From Flavobacterium silvaticum (lineage in GTDB: Bacteria; Bacteroidota; Bacteroidia; Flavobacteriales; Flavobacteriaceae): 64,000 bases of DNA. The stretch is from NCBI RefSeq assembly GCF_012911565.1, contig NZ_JAAMPU010000105.1:124001-188000 (forward strand). The letters are read 5' to 3'. Every line of letters starts with the position of its first letter. The first letter of the stretch is position 1. Positions 8,827 to 17,436 of this stretch are shown here, in pieces. The translations under genes and the position numbers were made by a program. Under the pieces are notes generated by a model. The model did not search any database, was not told where the DNA came from, and was given only the letters and a program-made list of their open reading frames with translations.

Positions 8827-9107
8827 CTGTAATTTGTAACACTCTTCGTAACGAGATAAAGAATGTCCTACACCAAAAATTGAAAACATTTAACACATGA
8901 TACATTTTTCATGTAAGACTTGCATTTGCAAAAACACGATGTTTGCACAGGAAAGGCCAATGTGGTCCCTACAATTTCCCGATGAGAATCAGATACATAA
9001 AATATGAATATTCTGTTAAAAGTTTGCTTGCATTGTTCGGGTCATCATGGGCAATTGATTTCTGACAGAAAAACACCGTTTCATTACGAAATCGATATAG
9101 AAAAAAG
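8827..9107. other. Intergenic region without a recognised gene
   Basis: AT-rich spacer between repeat copy A and the scoA promoter. Only small imperfect hairpins are seen, such as ACATGA/TTCATGT near 8896-8915. No convincing ORF, RNA gene or binding site was found. Confidence 0.5.
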
Positions 9108-9115
9108 TAAATTTG
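9108..9115 (+). promoter_or_regulatory. Bacteroidota -7 element upstream of scoA
   Basis: TAAATTTG fits TAnnTTTG and lies 19 nt before the scoA ATG, implying a very short leader. Confidence 0.55.
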
Positions 9116-9134
9116 CGCTTCTTCATAACAAACT

Positions 9135-9836
9135 ATGATCACTAAGAAAGTCAACTCGGTACATGAAGCCCTACAAGGTATTCAAAATGATATGACCATC
9201 ATGCTCGGCGGTTTCGGACTTTCAGGAATCCCTGAGAATTCAATAGCTGAACTCGTTCGCATGGGCGTCTCAAATCTTACATGTATTTCAAATAACGCCG
9301 GCGTGGATGATTTCGGCCTCGGTCTGCTCCTCCAGAAAAAGCAGATCAAAAAAATGATTTCATCCTATGTAGGCGAAAACGCCGAATTCGAACGCCAGAT
9401 GCTTTCCGGCGAACTCGAGGTCGAACTCACGCCCCAGGGAACACTGGCCGAAAAATGCCGTGCAGCCCAAGCCGGAATCCCTGCTTTTTACACGCCTGCC
9501 GGTTATGGAACCGAAGTGGCCGAAGGGAAAGAATCACGTGAATTCAACGGCAAAATGCACATCCTCGAACACGCCTACAAAGCCGATTTCTCCATCGTAA
9601 AAGCATGGAAAGGGGATGAGGCCGGAAACCTTATCTTCAAAGGAACGGCCCGCAATTTCAATGCGCCAATGGCCGGTGCCGGAAAAATCACGATTGCGGA
9701 AGTAGAGGAATTATTGCCCGTCGGAAGTCTGGATCCGAATGAAATCCATATTCCGGGAATCATGGTGCAACGCATCTTTAAGGGAGAAAAATTCGAGAAA
9801 CGCATTGAACAAAGAACCGTTAGAACCAGAAACTGA
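9135..9836 (+). CDS. scoA: 3-oxoacid CoA-transferase subunit A
   Basis: The A subunit (233 aa) of succinyl-CoA:3-oxoacid CoA-transferase, which moves CoA from succinyl-CoA to acetoacetate. Family features are [20 protein letters not shown] near the N-terminus, the [25 protein letters not shown] region and the [20 protein letters not shown] end. The catalytic Glu is in subunit B, which starts 1 nt after this stop. The two genes form an operon. Length and motifs are normal. The exact acyl substrate is inferred from the family. Confidence 0.94.
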   Translation: MITKKVNSVHEALQGIQNDMTIMLGGFGLSGIPENSIAELVRMGVSNLTCISNNAGVDDFGLGLLLQKKQIKKMISSYVGENAEFERQMLSGELEVELTPQGTLAEKCRAAQAGIPAFYTPAGYGTEVAEGKESREFNGKMHILEHAYKADFSIVKAWKGDEAGNLIFKGTARNFNAPMAGAGKITIAEVEELLPVGSLDPNEIHIPGIMVQRIFKGEKFEKRIEQRTVRTRN

Positions 9837-9837
9837 T

Positions 9838-10497
9838 ATGGCTTTAGGCAAAGAAGAAATCGCGAAACGCATCGCCAAAGAAGTAAAAGACCGTTATTAC
9901 GTCAACCTCGGAATTGGAATTCCCACATTGGTTGCCAATTACGTCCGTGAAGATATTTCGGTGGAATTCCAAAGCGAGAACGGTGTTCTGGGAATGGGTC
10001 CGTTTCCATTTGAAGGCGACGAAGATCCAGATGTGATCAACGCCGGAAAACAAACCATCACGACATTGCCCGGAGCGAGTTTCTTTGATTCTGCTTTTAG
10101 TTTCGGTATGATCCGCAGCCAGAAAGTCGACTTGACAATTCTTGGTGCCATGGAAGTGTCAGAAAACGGCGATATCGCTAACTGGAAAATCCCAGGGAAA
10201 ATGGTCAAAGGAATGGGCGGTGCTATGGATTTGGTAGCGTCTGCGGAGAATATAATCGTAGCCATGATGCACGTCAATAAAGCCGGAGAATCCAAGATAC
10301 TCAAGCGTTGCACGTTGCCGTTGACCGGCGTGGGTTGTGTCAAGAAAGTCGTAACGGAACTCGCCGTCATGGAAATCACGCCAAATGGTTTCAAGCTTCT
10401 GGAACGGGCACCAGGTGTTTCGGTAGATCACATCATCGCATCGACCGAAGCCGATTTGATTATTGAGGGTGAAATCCCGGAAATGATAATTGACTAA
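9838..10497 (+). CDS. scoB: 3-oxoacid CoA-transferase subunit B
   Basis: The B subunit (219 aa) partners with the upstream ScoA. The ATG at 9838 is chosen because it follows the scoA stop by 1 nt and gives the usual MALGKEEIAKRIAKEVKDRYYVN start; the longer ORF from 9739 is overlap with scoA. The catalytic Glu lies in the SENGVLGMGPFP motif (Glu about 45). GGAMDLV and TGVGCVKKVVTELAVMEI are also conserved. The pair would serve ketone-body or short-chain acyl use, and it fits with the enoyl-CoA hydratase further along the window. Confidence 0.94.
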   Translation: MALGKEEIAKRIAKEVKDRYYVNLGIGIPTLVANYVREDISVEFQSENGVLGMGPFPFEGDEDPDVINAGKQTITTLPGASFFDSAFSFGMIRSQKVDLTILGAMEVSENGDIANWKIPGKMVKGMGGAMDLVASAENIIVAMMHVNKAGESKILKRCTLPLTGVGCVKKVVTELAVMEITPNGFKLLERAPGVSVDHIIASTEADLIIEGEIPEMIID

Positions 10498-10575
10498 CTT
10501 TCCTTTTTTTATCAAAAACTCCGAAAGTTGATTATTATCTGATTACAAGACGTACATTTAGGAAACGCTTTTTCT

Positions 10576-11721
10576 ATGGCAAGAATCCTGAACGTCATCA
10601 TCTTTTTTCTCAGTGTCGCTTCTGTCGCACAGAACAGAATCCCGGAACTCGTTTCACCCGAAGTCAACGCAGACCGTACGGTAACGTTCCGTATCTATGC
10701 GCCATCCGCTTCCGAAGTGTTGCTGGAATGTGATTTACTGCAGAAAGGTTCAGGCCCGATGCGACTCACCAAAAACGAATCGGGAGTCTGGAGCGTAACG
10801 ACTGTGGCGCTTCCCTCTGAAATGTATCTGTACAATTTCCAGGTCGATAAAGTTCGGACGCTCGACCCCAATAATGCGTTTGTGATCCGCGATGTCGGAA
10901 ATGTCTTCGGGATGTTTTTTGTCCCAGGCGGAAAAGCCGATGATTACCTGGTTCGTGACGTTCCTCATGGGTCTGTCATCCACGTGTGGTATGATTCGCC
11001 ATCGCTTAAAACCAATCGCCGCCTCACGGTTTACACGCCTGCGGGTTATGAAACTTCAAAAGAAAATTATCCTGTGTTATACCTGCAGCACGGAGCGGGC
11101 GGAGATGAAGATGCCTGGTTGCAGTTGGGTCGGACGGCGCAGATACTCGATAACCTCATCGCATCCAAAAAAGCCAAACCGATGCTTGTCGTGATGGCCA
11201 ATGGAAATGCCGGACAGACTGCGGCTCCGGGAGAATCATCGGCACCCATGAAAAAACCGGTTTTCATTCAACCGGATATGTTCTCCGGAAATACCGAAAA
11301 AGCCTATCCCGAAGTGGTAGCATTCATCGAATCGCGATTCCGCGTCAAAAAAGACAAAGCCAGCCGTGCGCTCGCCGGATTGTCAATGGGCGGCATGCAT
11401 TCACTTGTGATATCGGCCAATAATCCGGAGCTTTTTGGTTATGTCGCTGTGTTTTCATCTGCCATGTTGTGGCCCAAAGAAGCACCGGGTGAAGTCTACA
11501 AAGATTTCGACAGGAAACTGGAAGCCCAGAAAAAAGCAGGTTATAAATTATATTGGATTGGGATTGGCACCGATGATTTCCTGTTTGAGCAATCAAATAC
11601 GTTTCGGAAAAAACTCGATGCGATGCAGTTCAAATACGTCTACAAAGAAACTGCCGGCGGGCACACATGGAGTAATTGGCGTGATTACCTGACGGAATTC
11701 GTGCCGCTTTTGTTCCGTTAG
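10576..11721 (+). CDS. Secreted esterase, CE1 type, with N-terminal E-set domain
   Basis: A 381-residue exported protein: signal peptide (about 1-18), an N-terminal immunoglobulin-like/CBM48 E-set domain (about 25-110, with TVTFRIYAPSASEV) and an alpha/beta-hydrolase esterase domain. The catalytic triad is visible as GLSMGG (Ser about 270), GTDD (Asp about 332) and GGHTW (His about 362). This architecture is shared by feruloyl and acetyl-xylan esterases used on plant polysaccharides, but no polysaccharide-utilisation genes lie nearby. The substrate is therefore open. Confidence 0.87.
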   Translation: MARILNVIIFFLSVASVAQNRIPELVSPEVNADRTVTFRIYAPSASEVLLECDLLQKGSGPMRLTKNESGVWSVTTVALPSEMYLYNFQVDKVRTLDPNNAFVIRDVGNVFGMFFVPGGKADDYLVRDVPHGSVIHVWYDSPSLKTNRRLTVYTPAGYETSKENYPVLYLQHGAGGDEDAWLQLGRTAQILDNLIASKKAKPMLVVMANGNAGQTAAPGESSAPMKKPVFIQPDMFSGNTEKAYPEVVAFIESRFRVKKDKASRALAGLSMGGMHSLVISANNPELFGYVAVFSSAMLWPKEAPGEVYKDFDRKLEAQKKAGYKLYWIGIGTDDFLFEQSNTFRKKLDAMQFKYVYKETAGGHTWSNWRDYLTEFVPLLFR

Positions 11722-11743
11722 TTTTACTATTCAAATCAAATTC

Positions 11744-12321
11744 ATGAAAAAAAGTATCCTTTTGGTTTGCCTCATTTGTATGTCTTTCGCGACAAGTTCT
11801 GATCCGGTGGAAAGACTTGGAATCAAAGGTCCATTGCAATTCAACAAAACCGAATTCAGTTTGGCGTGGTCACAAAAACCGAATGAAAAAATGTATGTAC
11901 AGGAATATCTGCCTAAAGGCGAAACTGTGGATCGGTTCGACCAAATGCTGACCTTATATGTGCTTCATGCCGGATTTAGCGTCGAACAAGCAGTTGCCCA
12001 GAAAGCAGAAGAACTTACCGAAAGAAAAAAAACCGATGAAATTTGCCATTTCAGTGTCATAAAAAGCCCGGATGGAAAGGAACAAATCCTGGATTGTTTA
12101 TTAAGCGACAATTCTTCGGGGAAAGTGGACGTTGTCGAATTATAATCTACAAATACACTCAAATCGAATTGAAAGACAAAACCAAAGCCTTGGTGCTTTA
12201 TTCCTATTCGAAAAGGAGTTATGGCAATGACGTTACGCCTTTCCTCGAAAAACTCAAAGATTCAAGAAACGGTTTACTCAACGAAATGATTACGGCCAAA
12301 GTTCCCGAAGTCAAACTCTGA
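11744..12321 (+). pseudogene. Frameshifted small secreted protein gene
   Basis: Reading from ATG 11744 gives a signal peptide (MKKSILLVCLICMSFATS) and a protein that stops at 12145. The coding sense continues in another frame from about 12140 to 12321, ending KVPEVKL. Restoring one missing base near 12136-12140 would join VDVVE to IIYKYTQIELKDKTKAL and give a single protein of about 192 residues. The split may be a real frameshift or a base-calling error. No domain is recognised. It follows the esterase by 22 nt and may be in its operon. Confidence 0.7.
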
Positions 12322-12325
12322 AGCA

Positions 12326-12721
12326 TCAGCCCAATCCAACAAAAACGAAAATTCCGGTCAAATAACCCCAAAGCACAACAAAAAAAACATGTGCGGCGGT
12401 TTCGAATACTTTGCCTTTCCATAATCGAGGCGAATATCCGATGAACTGTATAAGCAGTCGGATTCCGAAGAAAATGCCTATTCCCATAGAAATCGCTTTT
12501 CCGAGTTTCGTCGACAGCAATTCCACAGGATACATAAGGCACAACAAGCCCAACAGGAAAACGGCGAGTGCAATAAAAAAGGTATGGACAAGCATCATTT
12601 GCCTGTTGATGAGGCTCAATCTATCCAATTCATTCTTCCAGTCGAACAGGTGTGGAAAAAGGATATGGATTGTGCCCAAAAGCATGAGCAAAACACCGAC
12701 AACTTTAAGCTGTATTATCAT
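12326..12721 (-). CDS. Small four-helix membrane protein, unknown function
   Basis: A 131-residue protein with about four membrane helices and few charged residues. It begins MIIQLKVVGVLLMLLGTIHILFP. I do not recognise the family. Its start overlaps the 3' end of the methyltransferase-like gene by 17 nt, so it is the last gene of the overlapping minus-strand set that starts with spmAB. Coupling suggests a shared role at the inner membrane, but nothing shows which. Confidence 0.7.
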   Translation of the reverse strand: MIIQLKVVGVLLMLLGTIHILFPHLFDWKNELDRLSLINRQMMLVHTFFIALAVFLLGLLCLMYPVELLSTKLGKAISMGIGIFFGIRLLIQFIGYSPRLWKGKVFETAAHVFFVVLWGYLTGIFVFVGLG

Positions 12722-13484
12722 TCTTATTAATCATAAAAGTTGAGACAAACGGTGTGATTTTATACTCCCGATACATTTGGAAACCAGATTCAACGAATGT
12801 CCGGAACCAGGTTTGGCGCGAATGAAAATGGAAAGCCCCAATGTTGTACACCAAAAAATTGGAGCCATCACGTATATGTTCGGTCACAAATGAAAAACAT
12901 TCCGGTTTTAAAACCCGATTTAGTTCCCGGAAAAAAGTAATGCGCTCTTTATCTTCCCGGATTTCATGTGCCGATAAAAACGCGATGACAAGATCAAAAG
13001 TTTCATTAGCAAATGGAATTTCCGACGTTTTCACGCTTACGGTTCCGGGTTTGGACGGATACTTTTTCCTTGCCCGTTCTATTGAGATTTCAGTGTGTTT
13101 TTGCGGATTGTAAAAATCGCAGACAACTACTTCGGCGGCTGGAAAACGTTGGGTCAGCCAATCTGAAGTTTCGTCGAATCCGGCCGTGACCAACAGTATT
13201 TTTTGTGGCCGCAGCTTTTCAAGCCATTCCATTTTGTATAAATCGGAACGGTCATAAATGTAATGTGATGCCACAAGTGAAATCAGATTCTGTAAGATGA
13301 ACACAGACATAATTGTCGCCATCACCTTTTGCCAAAATGCCGGCAAGAAAAAAAGGGCCGACAATACTATCAAAATAATAAATCCGGAACTTATATAAAA
13401 ATGCCGGTTGAATTCGACGATGTTTTTGACACCTTGAAACGGACTGCGTGTTACTTCCATGTTTCGACGATTCCCTTTTTCCAT
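12705..13484 (-). CDS. Membrane-anchored class I methyltransferase-like protein
   Basis: Two membrane helices (about 30-50 and 57-75) lead into a cytoplasmic Rossmann-type domain resembling SAM-dependent methyltransferases: a strand ILLVTAGFDETSDWL, an acidic strand end VVVCDFYNP, then EIPFANETFDLVIAFLSAHEI and FFRELNRVLKPECFSFVTEH. The glycine-rich motif I is degenerate (TAGFDETS in place of GxGxG), so SAM binding is uncertain. An internal ATG at 13460 (MEVTRSPFQ) is an alternative start with only 10 nt overlap with the DUF2071 gene. The substrate is unknown; the anchor suggests a lipid, quinone or membrane protein. Confidence 0.75.
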   Translation of the reverse strand: MEKGNRRNMEVTRSPFQGVKNIVEFNRHFYISSGFIILIVLSALFFLPAFWQKVMATIMSVFILQNLISLVASHYIYDRSDLYKMEWLEKLRPQKILLVTAGFDETSDWLTQRFPAAEVVVCDFYNPQKHTEISIERARKKYPSKPGTVSVKTSEIPFANETFDLVIAFLSAHEIREDKERITFFRELNRVLKPECFSFVTEHIRDGSNFLVYNIGAFHFHSRQTWFRTFVESGFQMYREYKITPFVSTFMINKNDNTA

Positions 13485-14185
13485 GAATATGGAACGTTTT
13501 CAATCTCAAACGCACTGGTCAACGTTGGATTTTGCAGGTTCAACGTATCGAGAAAACTAAAATGATATTCCGGAATTGCAATGGGTTTCGGTTCCCAATT
13601 TTGGCGTACGCCCTCTACACGGGTTACGGAATCTTGCTTGGCATCGAAGGAAAAAGTAAACGGCAACGGACCTGCAAAGCGACGGGCCTGTTTCCAATCT
13701 GAAAACACAGAATTTACGGGTAAGGTTATTTCTGATTTTGATCTGTCGATGTGAATTTCAAAACCTGATTTTTGGGATGAAATGATTTCTGATTTTGCAT
13801 CTGATATTCGCAAAACGTCTATCAAACCATAGTTGTAATTGGTGAAGATATTACCCAGAAACTGCATTTTACGTTTGTCGGTTTCAGATTTGAGGATATA
13901 TAATCCGCGTAGGTTCTTTCCCGATTTGGTTTTATATCGGACAAAGATGCGATATCCGACAAGGAAGAAATCGTTCCCTAAAAATTCAGGAAAAACAGCC
14001 GGACGAAGTTTTTCTGTCTGAACCATGGCTATGGCGATAAAGGCCCATTTGTCTTCAAAAGTGTCCAATTCGAGACGAGTCGGAATAAGCGATTTCAACT
14101 GATTTTTATCGACTGCAAAAGTCAGCACGACCGACGATTTGAAGAAGGCTTTTACCCCAAACGGATGTTGTGTAGATTTAGCCAT
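13451..14185 (-). CDS. DUF2071-like protein (acetoacetate decarboxylase-like fold)
   Basis: A 244-residue cytoplasmic protein. The pattern of an N-terminal VVLTFAVDKNQLKSLIPTRLELDTF strand-loop and a later FLVGYRIFVRYKT strand looks like DUF2071 (YqjF) proteins, which share the acetoacetate decarboxylase fold. The catalytic lysine of true decarboxylases cannot be placed, so I do not assign an activity. Its start overlaps the end of the DoxX-like gene by 8 nt and its end overlaps the next gene, indicating translational coupling. Confidence 0.7.
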   Translation of the reverse strand: MAKSTQHPFGVKAFFKSSVVLTFAVDKNQLKSLIPTRLELDTFEDKWAFIAIAMVQTEKLRPAVFPEFLGNDFFLVGYRIFVRYKTKSGKNLRGLYILKSETDKRKMQFLGNIFTNYNYGLIDVLRISDAKSEIISSQKSGFEIHIDRSKSEITLPVNSVFSDWKQARRFAGPLPFTFSFDAKQDSVTRVEGVRQNWEPKPIAIPEYHFSFLDTLNLQNPTLTSAFEIENVPYSWKKGIVETWK

Positions 14186-14558
14186 TGGTTTTAGGAACGA
14201 TGAATTCTGAATAATAGATCAGTCCGATAAAACAAAAAGCAAAAAGAATATTGGCTTTTCCCCAAAGCAACAAATCCGGAGCGAGAACAAATTCAAGCAG
14301 GTTCATGGTTGCAATAATTGCCATTTGGAAGATGACGTTAAGGCGCGATTTGTAACGCGAAATAATCCAAAAAGCCATCAGTAGTTCAAGGATTCCTATC
14401 GTGGTAGTAATCGAGGCAGAATAATCTTCTCCGAGAATCCGCGCCACGATTTCGCGATGCCTCGGAACCAGATTGAGTATTTTACAAAACAGCCCGTTTA
14501 CAAGCCAGACCAAAGCAATTATCACCGTCAGGAAACGATGCTTCTTTCCCGATTCCAT
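14178..14558 (-). CDS. DoxX-like membrane protein
   Basis: A 126-residue protein with four predicted membrane helices in the DoxX-like pattern (LTVIIALVWLVNGLFCKILNLVPRH, then GILELLMAFWIIS). The ATG at 14558 is preferred over 14600, because it lies 1 nt after the spmAB stop and avoids a long overlap. DoxX-family proteins are small inner-membrane proteins often linked to redox or quinone chemistry. The DUF2071/DoxX pair recurs in Bacteroidota as far as I recall. The function is unproven. Confidence 0.78.
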   Translation of the reverse strand: MESGKKHRFLTVIIALVWLVNGLFCKILNLVPRHREIVARILGEDYSASITTTIGILELLMAFWIISRYKSRLNVIFQMAIIATMNLLEFVLAPDLLLWGKANILFAFCFIGLIYYSEFIVPKTNG

Positions 14559-14559
14559 A

Positions 14560-15999
14560 TCAAAAAAACCATCCTGCCACAAAAATCGCCGCCAAAACAC
14601 AAATCAAATCAACGAGCAACATGGTCGTGAGTGTGTATCTCGTGTTCTTGATCTTGACCGATCCGAAGTAGACGGCGATGACGTAAAAAGTCGTTTCTGC
14701 CGAACATTGGAAAATGCAGCTCAATCGGCCCGTCAGGGAATCTACGCCGTACATCCGCATCGAATCAATCATAAAGCCACGCGAACCGCCGGAAGAAAAC
14801 GGGCGCAATAATGCCACCGGAAGCGAATCCGTGATTTCTTTTGAAACGCCCAAGTGCGAAAACACAAACGCGATTCCGTCAGAAATGATCTCAAATAACC
14901 CGCTGTTCCGGAACAATGAAATCGCAGCCAGCATTCCCAGGACATAAGGAAAAATAGTGACCCCGGTTTTTAAACCGTTGTTGGCCCCGGTTACAAAAGA
15001 GTCGAAAACGGTGGTGTTCAGCGCCGTGAATTTCTTTTCGTGTACAAACGCAAAAATCAGTGTAAAGGCTATAATTCCAATCAGCAATAATCCGGACAGG
15101 TTTCCGGTGAAGAAATTCTTTTCGATCAGGTCAAGCCCGTTCACGTAAAATAATAATCCGGCGATAGCACCAATAAGCGTCATCAGGGTCACGACAAGTG
15201 AAGCACTTTTGAAATTGACTTTCTGTCGGATACCCACGATGAGAAAAGCGGCGATTGTCCCAATGAAAGACGTGATGATACACGGCAGCATCACATCGGC
15301 CGGATTGGCGGCATTTTCAACGGCGCGATATCCGATGATCGATGTGGGGATTAATGTCAGACCGGCGGCATGAAGACACATGAACATGATTTGGGCATCG
15401 CTCGCTCGTTCCTTATCGGGGTTGATTTCCTGCAGGCTTTCCATGGCTTTCAATCCGAAGGGCGTTGCTGCGGAATCGAGGCCGAGGAAGTTCGCGGCGA
15501 AATTGAGCGTCATGTACGATATAGATTCGTGTCCTTTCGGAACAGACGGAAACACTTTGACGAAAACAGGACTAAGTTTTTTTGCGAGCTTTTCCGATGC
15601 GCCCGAATCGATGAGAAGCTGCATCAATCCGCAGAAAAAAGCGAGATAGGCAATCAGCGGAAGGATTAAATCAAACAATGTGTTCTTACATGTCGGCAAC
15701 AAACCATCGGACTTTTGAATGCCGCTGAATACTTTGACCGTCTTATTTTTGAAGACATACGTCGTATCAATGTTCGTAGTGTCGCGGTTAATTGTAAATG
15801 ATTTTTCGTCGCTTTTTTGGATGCTGTCCTGAAGGAACTTCGGAAGTTCTTCCAGATACTGCTCAGAAATAAGGATTGGGTCATCTTTTTTTCCGTTGAG
15901 CACAAAATCTGTCGCATATGTTCCGCCGATGCAAAAACTGACGACAATAAAAAGGATTGACGAAATAAAGATAGTGAGCCAGAAACGCGAAAGGACCAT
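14560..15999 (-). CDS. SpmA-SpmB fusion, nucleoside-recognition domain membrane protein
   Basis: A 479-residue polytopic inner-membrane protein joining the SpmA and SpmB halves, each with a nucleoside-recognition (Gate) domain: LNFAANFLGLDSAATPFGLKAM in the first and ALLRPFSSGGSRGFMIDSM in the second. In spore formers the two are separate proteins needed for spore-core dehydration. This organism does not sporulate, so the role is probably solute transport. About 75 extra residues (30-105) lie between the first helix and the SpmA part. It is the first gene of an overlapping minus-strand set. Confidence 0.88.
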   Translation of the reverse strand: MVLSRFWLTIFISSILFIVVSFCIGGTYATDFVLNGKKDDPILISEQYLEELPKFLQDSIQKSDEKSFTINRDTTNIDTTYVFKNKTVKVFSGIQKSDGLLPTCKNTLFDLILPLIAYLAFFCGLMQLLIDSGASEKLAKKLSPVFVKVFPSVPKGHESISYMTLNFAANFLGLDSAATPFGLKAMESLQEINPDKERASDAQIMFMCLHAAGLTLIPTSIIGYRAVENAANPADVMLPCIITSFIGTIAAFLIVGIRQKVNFKSASLVVTLMTLIGAIAGLLFYVNGLDLIEKNFFTGNLSGLLLIGIIAFTLIFAFVHEKKFTALNTTVFDSFVTGANNGLKTGVTIFPYVLGMLAAISLFRNSGLFEIISDGIAFVFSHLGVSKEITDSLPVALLRPFSSGGSRGFMIDSMRMYGVDSLTGRLSCIFQCSAETTFYVIAVYFGSVKIKNTRYTLTTMLLVDLICVLAAIFVAGWFF

Positions 16000-16008
16000 T
16001 AATTAGAT

Positions 16009-16025
16009 AATTTGAAAATGAGATA
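16009..16025. repeat. 17-nt AT-rich repeat shared with 55653-55669
   Basis: AATTTGAAAATGAGATA occurs here, just upstream of the spmAB start, and identically in the atpG-atpA gap. Here it continues into short GAGATAATG direct repeats. Confidence 0.6.
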
Positions 16026-16091
16026 ATGAGATAATGGCACTAATATTACCGGTTGCTTTGGGCTAATTTAGTGAATACAGATAGTCTATTT

Positions 16092-16487
16092 CTATGTAAT
16101 GCTATTTTTCTGATTTTTCCAGCCGGAATACCTTTCCAGACCTAATCCGAAATAGTAGTAGGCAACCGATACGATTCCCAAGGCAAATGGAATCACGGCA
16201 TAATATCTCAATGAATCATTGTCTGAGAAAAATTCCGTCATCATCCAATATGAATTCGCGATGATCCAGAAAAGCACGGCAACGTTATGCAGCAGTTCGC
16301 TTTTGATATGGCGCGTTTGCCATGTGATCAAAGCCGCCGCACCAATCGTCGGGAAAATCATGATCAAGCCGAGCGGTTTCCAGAGCATGACCCAACACAG
16401 GTCTTTGAGCAGCCAGAACACGATGTGCAGGTTTTCGGTTTTGCGGTAACGAAGCGGGATTTGGTAGAGTTGGTCGTTTATTTCCAT
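16092..16487 (-). CDS. Small membrane protein, unknown function
   Basis: A 131-residue protein with about four membrane helices, starting MEINDQLYQIPLRYRKTENLH. The ORF is open further upstream to 16658, but that part is the reverse of repeat copy B and has no protein-like composition, so I place the start at 16487. No family is recognised. The aromatic-rich helices (YWMMTEFF, YYYFGLGLERYSGW) suggest a membrane protein made only in some conditions. Confidence 0.72.
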   Translation of the reverse strand: MEINDQLYQIPLRYRKTENLHIVFWLLKDLCWVMLWKPLGLIMIFPTIGAAALITWQTRHIKSELLHNVAVLFWIIANSYWMMTEFFSDNDSLRYYAVIPFALGIVSVAYYYFGLGLERYSGWKNQKNSIT

Positions 16488-16540
16488 ATTAGTAAAAATA
16501 GAAAATCGGTTGAATCGAGCATGTGGAAAAACAAAGTCGT

Positions 16541-16695
16541 ACAGCCTAGCCCCGATGCGAGCGGTTAGCCTGTAGCAGGAAAATTCAGGGCTTTTGCGCG
16601 AGTGGGTGAGCGACTGAAAGAAGCTACACCAAGCCGCTGCAAAACCTGAATTTTGCATAACAGCTAATAGCGGGCAGCGGGTTCATGCTCCTGAA
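16541..16695 (+). repeat. Dispersed structured repeat, copy B
   Basis: Block 1 GATGCGAGCGGTTAGCCT is at 16554-16571, the 17-nt core AGCGACTGAAAGAAGCT at 16609-16625 and block 3 AGCTAATAGCGGGCAGCG at 16662-16679. The core is flanked by GGTG and CACC; outer arms AAAATTCAGG and CCTGAATTTT close the hairpin. Block 3 lies 20 nt from the stop of the exonuclease gene (minus strand). Confidence 0.8.
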
Positions 16696-16698
16696 AAC

Positions 16699-17412
16699 TC
16701 AAACGTGCAAAATCTCCTCATCAACCAACAAATCCTCCCGTCTCATCCTAAGAAAAACTTGTGCCGTTGCAATCACGTCTTTTTCGCAATACGTCACGAT
16801 TCTGTCGATGTCTTTTTCGACATGGAAAACGTGGCCGACCTGGCTGCCATCGATATCGCCTTTCGGGGAAGGAATACCGAGGATTTTTGTCAATAGCTTA
16901 AGCGACGTAAAATGTTTGTAATCGCCGAATTTCCACAGTTCAAGCGTGTCAAGATGCGGCACTTCCCAAGGTTTCTTACCGAACAGGTTGAGTTTTTCGG
17001 GCAATGAGATTCCATGGATAATCATGCGGCGCGCTATATACGGAATATCGAATTCCTTGGCGTTATGGCCGCACAACATGTATTGCGGACCTGAAAAATG
17101 GTTTTCAAGAAGATTGGAAAAGTCGCGTAAAATCTTGTCTTCTTCCCCAAAAAAAGACGTGACGCGAAAGTTGCGGATGTCGCTTTTCAACACAAAATAA
17201 CCGACGGAAATACAGACTATTTTCCCGAATTCAGCCCAGATTCCGGCGCGATCGTAAAATTCTTCAGGCGTGAATTCGTCTTTGCGTTGATAGGCCGTTT
17301 TCTGAGCCCAAAGTTCTTGGTAATCAAGGTCCAATTCGTTGAAGTTTTCGTGAATCGGAACGGTCTCGATGTCAAGGAACAAGATGTTCCCGAGTGGAAA
17401 TTTTTGAATCAT
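16699..17412 (-). CDS. Predicted 3'-5' exonuclease, PolB-like (DEDDy)
   Basis: A 237-residue RNase H-fold exonuclease of the DNA_pol_B_exo2 type. Its acidic motifs are visible: ILFLDIETVP (Exo I), HNAKEFDIPYIARR (Exo II) and a late YCEKDVIATAQVF (Exo III, with the Tyr of the DEDDy class). It is a stand-alone domain without a polymerase. The role in nucleic-acid metabolism is inferred from the family. A promoter element lies at 17421-17428 just upstream, and repeat copy B follows the stop. Confidence 0.88.
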   Translation of the reverse strand: MIQKFPLGNILFLDIETVPIHENFNELDLDYQELWAQKTAYQRKDEFTPEEFYDRAGIWAEFGKIVCISVGYFVLKSDIRNFRVTSFFGEEDKILRDFSNLLENHFSGPQYMLCGHNAKEFDIPYIARRMIIHGISLPEKLNLFGKKPWEVPHLDTLELWKFGDYKHFTSLKLLTKILGIPSPKGDIDGSQVGHVFHVEKDIDRIVTYCEKDVIATAQVFLRMRREDLLVDEEILHV

Positions 17413-17420
17413 GGCGTGTA

Positions 17421-17428
17421 CAAATTTA
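17421..17428 (-). promoter_or_regulatory. Bacteroidota -7 element for the exonuclease gene
   Basis: On the minus strand TAAATTTG fits TAnnTTTG, 8 nt before the ATG at 17412. The transcript would be nearly leaderless. Confidence 0.5.
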
Positions 17429-17436
17429 AATGGCGT

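Noticed and set aside
8945..9000. Riboswitch or small RNA in the pbp1A-scoA gap
   Set aside because: Only short, imperfect hairpins and no known aptamer pattern.
12336..12360. Ribosomal frameshift site for the split secreted gene
   Set aside because: There is no slippery heptamer with a downstream structure near 12130-12145; a lost base is simpler.
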